Source: JBELHJ01 sp042091495 (GTDB lineage: Bacteria > Bacteroidota > Bacteroidia > Flavobacteriales > Flavobacteriaceae). Taken from it: 10,962 nucleotides of DNA. The number at the start of each line of letters is the position of its first letter. The stretch's first letter is position 1. Shown here in pieces: positions 7,701 to 10,962 of the stretch. Below the pieces are notes generated by a model. It saw only the letters and a program-made list of their open reading frames with translations. It was not told where the DNA came from and ran no database searches. The stretch is from NCBI GenBank assembly GCA_042091495.1, contig JBELHJ010000066.1, positions 1-10,962 on the forward strand. The letters are read 5' to 3'. The translations under genes and the position numbers were made by a program.

Positions 7701-7925
7701 ACTTTTGATGCTGATCTTACAACCAAACTTGGATTATCATCTGTAAGAGCATATGTTGCGGCTACAAATCTGTTTTACTTAATGGCGGATAATTACACCT
7801 CTTACAATCCTGAAGGTGTAAAAACAACATCTGGTGACTATTTAGGCCCAACAACTTACGGTGCTCAAGTAGGTGCAAGTCCGATTGTCAGAAGTTTCAC
7901 TTTAGGATTGAATGTTAATTTTTAA
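4761..7925 (+). CDS. susC: SusC-family TonB-dependent outer-membrane transporter (alginate oligosaccharides)
   Basis: A 1054-residue protein of normal SusC length. A signal peptide (1-20, LFATTVLSA) is followed by the carboxypeptidase-regulatory-like domain (about 23-95: GTVKGADGQPIPGANILV, DFDGNFSI). Next come the TonB-box region and family hallmark DEVVLVGYGTRKKSHLTGAI (100-119), then a plug domain (about 120-227: GVLIQNQDGSPG, PLIVVDGYPI, VLKDAASAAIYGSRAASGVI). The rest is a beta-barrel ending in the outer-membrane signature LNVNF. A calcium-loop-like DQNGDGVID starts at residue 863, as is common in SusC barrels. With SusD it imports oligosaccharides across the outer membrane using TonB energy. 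The alginate substrate is inferred from the PL7 lyase and KdgF neighbours. SusD starts 10 bp after the stop. Expression is probably repressed at the triple operator upstream. Confidence 0.95.
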   Translation: MKKSNFFLLLALFATTVLSAQSVLKGTVKGADGQPIPGANILVQGTSNGTTTDFDGNFSISVSSGDVLTISYIGYASQSITISNQSNLDVVLEADASELDEVVLVGYGTRKKSHLTGAISSIGGADVAAVQTTRVDEALAGKLPGVLIQNQDGSPGADPKIQIRAASSITGDSNPLIVVDGYPISGSLATVNPNDIESLEVLKDAASAAIYGSRAASGVIMITTKQGKAGKTSFNYNTYISTSTKYVDNILKSGPEWAAHARSEIAAGNWDLTQIDPAFVEFRLNAYENSPGAISPEDWLFQNATTVSHDFSMTGGSEDTKYFASIGYQNAEGVVITQGFERLNARLNINSQLGDKFKAGLSFNGFTSKRDILGHDMRDLLRAYGVHPVYHTAESIAFVQGLDADAQALGKSAFDNGYRGSGYEASSIYDLEPGMAAQDWHYGRANNGIGGSGDAGPAAKLDNTERWEKTFFGNVSSYLEYAITDDLNIKTVLGGDLRDTQFYEHRLLGYDSRARDSQTYMDQTDLKVSTVLSETTLNYATQIGNHDIAAVVGVEYQTTNLIGTALEGSNIPDEAILNYNLLDPANIIVTERKETRTRESVFGRINYAYANKYLFSASLRRDGDSRFGKNKRYASFPSLSVGWNLHNEEFLQENETISQLKLRYSTGSIGTTAFLGSYDALSLLSPSTTIFGTGYLIPSNSENPDLTWQTNTETNFGVDLGFLNNRYTLGIDYYTSDIEDILISQAQSEVLGNPSSILNVGDVQSSGLEFQLNANMINSGDFFWSFNANLSTVETEITDLGGLSELPQTVFGQSGRGAVFRNYVGGQIGEMWGLETIGAVEMKYLEDGTRHPNNQSGESYVVDQNGDGVIDRTKTVAEGGDLVKIGQNTPDFYWGMSHNFNYKNFDMSFQLQGSHGGEVYNIDPLYYGSQWGGRLVDSFDADGDKIADHNGQHYERNRNQTDAMIQDASYIALRNLTVGYTFDADLTTKLGLSSVRAYVAATNLFYLMADNYTSYNPEGVKTTSGDYLGPTTYGAQVGASPIVRSFTLGLNVNF

Positions 7926-7935
7926 TACAATAGAG

Positions 7936-9264
7936 ATGAAAAGAATATATTTATTACTTACAGGAATACTTGTTTTGGGCACGGCCTGTAACAATGATTT
8001 AGATCAATTTCCGTCCAATATTGCTAGTTCAGATTCTTTGACTGATTTTGCCGGCGTTTTAAATGCCGCATATTTCTATCAACTAGGTGCTGTTACTCCA
8101 ATGGCTGTAATGGGCGAGTTTAGGTCAGACAATGCATTTATGGCTGAATCACCTTATACTTCGTTTGACACGTTTGACAATGATCTACCGACCATGGAAG
8201 ATCAGTTTTTTGGGCCTTTTTATACAGCTCTTTACAAGTCTATTTTAAGCGCAAACAATGTAATTGAAAATTCTGCAAACACTACCGAGGTTGGTGAAGC
8301 TAAATTTTTAAGAGCATTATCTTACTTCAAACTTGTACAAGTTTTTGGCGATGTAACAATTAATTTATCTGCTTCGCCAAGCCTTTCAGATACTTCAATC
8401 TTGGCAAGAAAGCCCGTAGCTGAGGTTTATAGTTCAGTTATTATTCCAGATTTGACTGATGCCATGGGGGTTTTAGGGGCGTCTATTGTAAATGGGAGAG
8501 CTTCTAAATACGCTGCCCAAGGATTACTTGGCAAAGTATACGTCACTATGGGTGATTATGCTAGTGCTGAGTCTCATCTTGCTGCCGTTATTAACGGCGC
8601 ACCAGCAGCAGGTATTAGTCTTAAATCAACTTTTGCTGATGTTTTTGGCGCTGACAATGATTTGAATTCTGAAATTATATTTGCTAATCAAATTTCTAGT
8701 GCAATTGGTGACGAATACGATTTTGGTTCTGATTTTTGGAACTGGTTTGTAGGCGACGATTCTAAATCTGACTTTCCAGTAGATGCAGACTTAGTAGCTG
8801 CTTTTGATACTGGAGATTTGAGAAAAGCAGTGACGCTTAATGTAGATGGAAAAACAGCTATTAAGTTTCCCAAGGATGGCGGACTTGGTGGCGACCACGA
8901 TTGGATTGAACTTCGTTTAGCGGATGTTATCCTTTTGTATGCTGAAACATTAAACGCTAATGATAACGCTAGTGGTGCTGAATCTGATACTATTTTGGCA
9001 TTGCTTGATGATATAAGAACACGAGCTGGGTTATCAAGTTTAGTTGGCACAGCGACTACACAGGGTGCAGTAAAGCAAGCTATTCTTGATGAAAGAAGAT
9101 TAGAGTTGGCTTTTGAAGGGCAACGTTGGTTTGATTTGGTTAGAACAGGCACAGTAAATGCCGAAATGGGACAAACTATAAGTTCAGAATACCATTTGTT
9201 TCCAATTCCAATTTCAGAGATACTTGCTAGTGGTGGCGTTATTACACAAAACCCTGGATATTAA
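7936..9264 (+). CDS. susD: SusD/RagB-family surface glycan-binding lipoprotein
   Basis: The protein is 442 residues when started at ATG 7936. That start gives a clean lipoprotein signal (MKRIYLLLTGILVLGTAC, lipid-bearing Cys18) with an A/G-rich sequence before it. An in-frame ATG at 7912 would overlap the end of susC and add eight residues before the signal, so I reject it. SusD hallmarks: FLRALSYFKLVQVFGD (about 124-139), the TPR-like stretch RASKYAAQGLLGKVYVTMGD (about 188-207), and the C-terminal block ERRLELAFEGQRWFDLVR (from about 386), ending ITQNPGY. It is a little shorter than many SusD proteins (about 480-560), suggesting compact loops around the binding site. It caps the SusC barrel outside the cell and binds the glycan, here probably alginate oligomers. 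A strong terminator follows 20 bp after the stop. Confidence 0.94.
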   Translation: MKRIYLLLTGILVLGTACNNDLDQFPSNIASSDSLTDFAGVLNAAYFYQLGAVTPMAVMGEFRSDNAFMAESPYTSFDTFDNDLPTMEDQFFGPFYTALYKSILSANNVIENSANTTEVGEAKFLRALSYFKLVQVFGDVTINLSASPSLSDTSILARKPVAEVYSSVIIPDLTDAMGVLGASIVNGRASKYAAQGLLGKVYVTMGDYASAESHLAAVINGAPAAGISLKSTFADVFGADNDLNSEIIFANQISSAIGDEYDFGSDFWNWFVGDDSKSDFPVDADLVAAFDTGDLRKAVTLNVDGKTAIKFPKDGGLGGDHDWIELRLADVILLYAETLNANDNASGAESDTILALLDDIRTRAGLSSLVGTATTQGAVKQAILDERRLELAFEGQRWFDLVRTGTVNAEMGQTISSEYHLFPIPISEILASGGVITQNPGY

Positions 9265-9283
9265 TTTTATTTATTAGTGATTT

Positions 9284-9329
9284 TAGTTGACTGCCCGATT
9301 TTTCTGGCAGTCAACTATTTTAATTTTTG
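9284..9329 (+). terminator. Strong intrinsic terminator between susD and the PL7 lyase gene
   Basis: AGTTGACTGCC (9285-9295) pairs perfectly with GGCAGTCAACT (9306-9316), and T9284 with A9317 makes a 12-bp stem with a 10-nt loop. A T-rich run follows directly (TTTTAATTTTTG). It is the strongest hairpin in the window. It should end much of the susCD transcript and lower, or separate, expression of the lyase gene. Confidence 0.85.
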
Positions 9330-9343
9330 ACATAAATTTCATT

Positions 9344-10207
9344 TTGGTACGTCTTCATTTTTCTCTTGTTTTTTTGTTGTTTTTTGCTTGTCATAAAGAT
9401 GAGCATACCAATTCTGAAGATACTGAAGTTGAACAAGCTGATATTTGGTATAAATTACCAGATATTAATTTGACGAATTGGAAAGTAACACTTCCAATAG
9501 GAAACCCAACTTCGATAAAACCACCCGAAATCTTGGGTTATGCAACCAATGATGTGTTAAAACCCTATATGTATAACGATTCTATCGAAGGTGCTCTTGT
9601 GTTTTATACCAAACCAGGTTCTTCTACTCCAAATTCAAGTTATTCAAGAACAGAACTACGCGAACAAATGGTGTCTGGTTCTGATTCCCATAATTGGACA
9701 TTCATTGAAGGCGGCAAAATTAAGGGACGTTTACGCATGGATGAAATTTCTAAAGACAGCTCTGGCAATCCACACCGCACCATAGTGATGCAGATTCACG
9801 GTCGGTTAACTGACGCCCAACATGATTTGTTAGGTCAAAAAGACAACAATGCGCCTCCCATTTTGAAAATATATTGGGCAAATGGTTATGTTCGTCTTAA
9901 GTCCAAGGTTTTGAAAAACCCTAACGCAGTTGAGCCAGAAATTCTTCACACTTCTGCTTGGGGAGATGATGATGGATATACATTTCCAGTTGAAGTTGGT
10001 TATGACCCTTTTACTCTTGAAATTATTGCAAGCGAGGGTCGAATGGAGGTAATATTGAATGATACTTACAGCCGTGTGTATCAAGGAACAGATATGGAAA
10101 AATGGTCTGTTTTTGAGAATTATTTTAAGGCAGGCAACTATTTTCAAACTAAAGACGAGAATGTATTTTCACGTTTAAAATATTACATACTTGAAGTTAT
10201 GCATTAA
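9344..10207 (+). CDS. PL7-family alginate lyase, lipoprotein
   Basis: The protein is 287 residues if started at TTG 9344. All three PL7 signatures are present: RTELR (102-106), QIH (150-152) and YFKAGNYFQ (260-268). His152 and Tyr265 are the expected catalytic pair, with the Arg and Gln neutralising the carboxylate. QIH, rather than QVH, is generally linked with activity on guluronate-containing (poly-G or poly-MG) alginate. The N-terminus MVRLHFSLVFLLFFAC is a lipoprotein signal with Cys16, followed by an acidic linker (HKDEHTNSEDTEVEQ), so the enzyme is probably anchored at the outer membrane. No ATG exists between the upstream terminator and the lipobox. The open frame extends back to a TTG at 9287, but that start lies inside the terminator stem. 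Length and context fit a single catalytic domain without a binding module. Exo- or endo-action cannot be decided from sequence. Confidence 0.93.
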   Translation: MVRLHFSLVFLLFFACHKDEHTNSEDTEVEQADIWYKLPDINLTNWKVTLPIGNPTSIKPPEILGYATNDVLKPYMYNDSIEGALVFYTKPGSSTPNSSYSRTELREQMVSGSDSHNWTFIEGGKIKGRLRMDEISKDSSGNPHRTIVMQIHGRLTDAQHDLLGQKDNNAPPILKIYWANGYVRLKSKVLKNPNAVEPEILHTSAWGDDDGYTFPVEVGYDPFTLEIIASEGRMEVILNDTYSRVYQGTDMEKWSVFENYFKAGNYFQTKDENVFSRLKYYILEVMH

Positions 10208-10225
10208 AAAGCTTTTAATTATAAG

Positions 10226-10257
10226 TTTAAATTCATAAGTTTACGAATATAATTTTG
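10226..10257 (+). promoter_or_regulatory. Promoter of the GntR-type regulator gene
   Basis: TAATTTTG (10250-10257) matches the -7 consensus TANNTTTG exactly. TTTA (10226-10229), 20 bp upstream, is a plausible -33 element. A 9-bp direct repeat ATAAGTTTA occurs at 10221-10229 and 10235-10243. The start of transcription would fall very near the ATG at 10274, leaving a leader of only about 10 nt. The operator overlaps the -7 element in the same register as at the susC promoter. Confidence 0.6.
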
Positions 10258-10266
10258 GTTAACCAA
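10255..10266 (+). promoter_or_regulatory. Perfect palindromic operator TTGGTTAACCAA before the regulator gene
   Basis: A perfect 12-bp palindrome ends 7 bp before the ATG of the GntR-type gene and overlaps the last three bases of its -7 element. It shares the TTGG-N4-CCAA form with the three copies upstream of susC. In both places the operator begins 5 bp after the first base of the -7 element. This is the expected layout of negative autoregulation. Confidence 0.72.
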
Positions 10267-10273
10267 TTTAAGT

Positions 10274-10962
10274 ATGAAAACAGAAATCAAAGGAGTAAAC
10301 GGCTTAGACAATAAAGAAAAGCTCATTATTTCTGAAATTAAATCACTGATTAACCTAAAGAACATGGAGCCTGGCGAAAAACTTCCGTCAGAACGTTTGC
10401 TAGCAGACCGCCTTGGAGTAAGCAGAGGAAGTATTCGAAATGCTATTCAAAAACTGGAATTTTACGGCCTCTTAAAATCTATGCCACAGAGCGGAACGTT
10501 TATTGCCGATTTGGGACTTACCGCCATAAATGGTATGATTCATCAAATTATAAACCTCCCTACACCAGATTTTAAGTCATTAGTTGAAACGCGAATTTTT
10601 CTTGAACTTAAACTTGTAAAGTTTGCAGCCGCACGCCATACGGAGAAAGACCTTATTGAAATTGAGGAAGTACTAGAAAAATATAAATTTAAAGTACTTG
10701 CAGGGGAAGACGCGGTAGCTGAAGATTTACTTTTTCACCTTTCTATTGCAAAAGCTAGCCATAATCCTTCTTTAAACCGATTGATGCTGTCCATTACACC
10801 GCAGATCATCACGGATTTTGAAAAATATCACGTATGTAAAAGTAATACTGCTTTAAATGCAATTGATGAACATCAAGCTATTGTAGATGCAATTAGGTCT
10901 AAAGATCCTAGTAGGGCAGAAGAGAAAATGAAAGAACACTTTAGTGTTTTGTATCAGTATTG
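10274..10962 (+). CDS. GntR/FadR-type transcriptional regulator, cut by the window end
   Basis: The frame from ATG 10274 is open to the window edge: 229 full codons plus TG, so a TGA could follow at once. Residues 11-78 are a GntR winged helix-turn-helix (KLPSERLLADRLGVSRGSIR near 36-55, wing PQSGTFI 71-77). Residues 100-225 are an FCD ligand domain with the usual metal-ligand pattern: Asp151 and His155 (EDLLFH), His200 (DEHQAI) and His222 (KEHF). FCD regulators bind small organic acids, and in alginate loci of flavobacteria a GntR-family repressor responding to a pathway intermediate such as KDG has been described (AusR of Zobellia, from memory). By context this protein should repress susC and its own gene through TTGG-N4-CCAA sites. 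FadR-family length (230-240) suggests only a few residues are missing, or none. Confidence 0.9.
   Translation, partial: MKTEIKGVNGLDNKEKLIISEIKSLINLKNMEPGEKLPSERLLADRLGVSRGSIRNAIQKLEFYGLLKSMPQSGTFIADLGLTAINGMIHQIINLPTPDFKSLVETRIFLELKLVKFAAARHTEKDLIEIEEVLEKYKFKVLAGEDAVAEDLLFHLSIAKASHNPSLNRLMLSITPQIITDFEKYHVCKSNTALNAIDEHQAIVDAIRSKDPSRAEEKMKEHFSVLYQY

Noticed and set aside
7912..7935. ATG 7912 as the susD start
   Set aside because: It overlaps the susC end and adds eight residues before a complete lipoprotein signal that begins at ATG 7936.
8688..9152. 154-codon open frame on the - strand inside susD
   Set aside because: It lies wholly inside a well-supported SusD gene, has no recognisable domain, and its composition follows the complementary strand of the real gene.
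9287..9343. TTG 9287 as the lyase start
   Set aside because: It lies inside the terminator stem and puts an unlikely 34 residues before the lipid-bearing Cys; TTG 9344 gives a normal lipoprotein signal.
9339..9355. TCATTTTGGTACG at the lyase start as a third promoter/operator
   Set aside because: It shares ATTTTGGT with the regulator promoter but has no CCAA half-site and lacks the A of the -7 TA. It would also place the promoter on top of the start codon, so I treat it as chance.
1..10962. Mobile elements, tRNA/rRNA genes, CRISPR arrays, origins
   Set aside because: I saw no transposase, integrase, terminal inverted repeats, tRNA-like folds or repeat-spacer arrays; composition is even across the window.

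Overview
The window looks like part of a marine Bacteroidota (Flavobacteriia-type) genome. Evidence: AT-rich DNA, a SusC/SusD pair, Bacteroidota lipoprotein signals, genes without clear Shine-Dalgarno sequences, and two perfect TANNTTTG -7 promoter elements. All recognisable genes are on the + strand and together form most of an alginate-utilisation locus (PUL).

Region 1 (1-4483) is a tightly packed catabolic block. It starts with the last codons of an unidentified upstream gene. Then come a gluconokinase/6-phosphogluconate dehydrogenase fusion, a membrane transporter of the NRAMP fold that lacks the metal-binding motifs, a short-chain dehydrogenase fitting the DEH reductase step, and a KdgF-like cupin. 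KdgF-type enzymes linearise the unsaturated uronate released by alginate lyases to DEH, and the reductase would make 2-keto-3-deoxygluconate (KDG). The KDG kinase and KDPG aldolase expected next are not in the window.

Region 2 (4484-4760) is regulatory. A good promoter (-7 TATATTTG) is overlapped by three tandem 13-bp copies of a TTGG-N4-CCAA element. A terminator-like hairpin and a long leader follow.

Region 3 (4761-10207) is the surface machinery: a SusC TonB-dependent transporter, a SusD lipoprotein, a strong intrinsic terminator, and a PL7 alginate lyase lipoprotein with no ATG start.

Region 4 (10208-10962) holds a GntR/FadR-type regulator cut by the window end. Its promoter (-7 TAATTTTG) carries a perfect TTGGTTAACCAA palindrome in the same register as the first operator before susC. 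This predicts that the regulator represses itself and susC, and is probably released by an alginate-derived acid.

Most notable points: the shared operator/promoter architecture, the NRAMP-like transporter with DPGN changed to GTGS and no MPH motif, and the GntK-Gnd fusion in an alginate locus.
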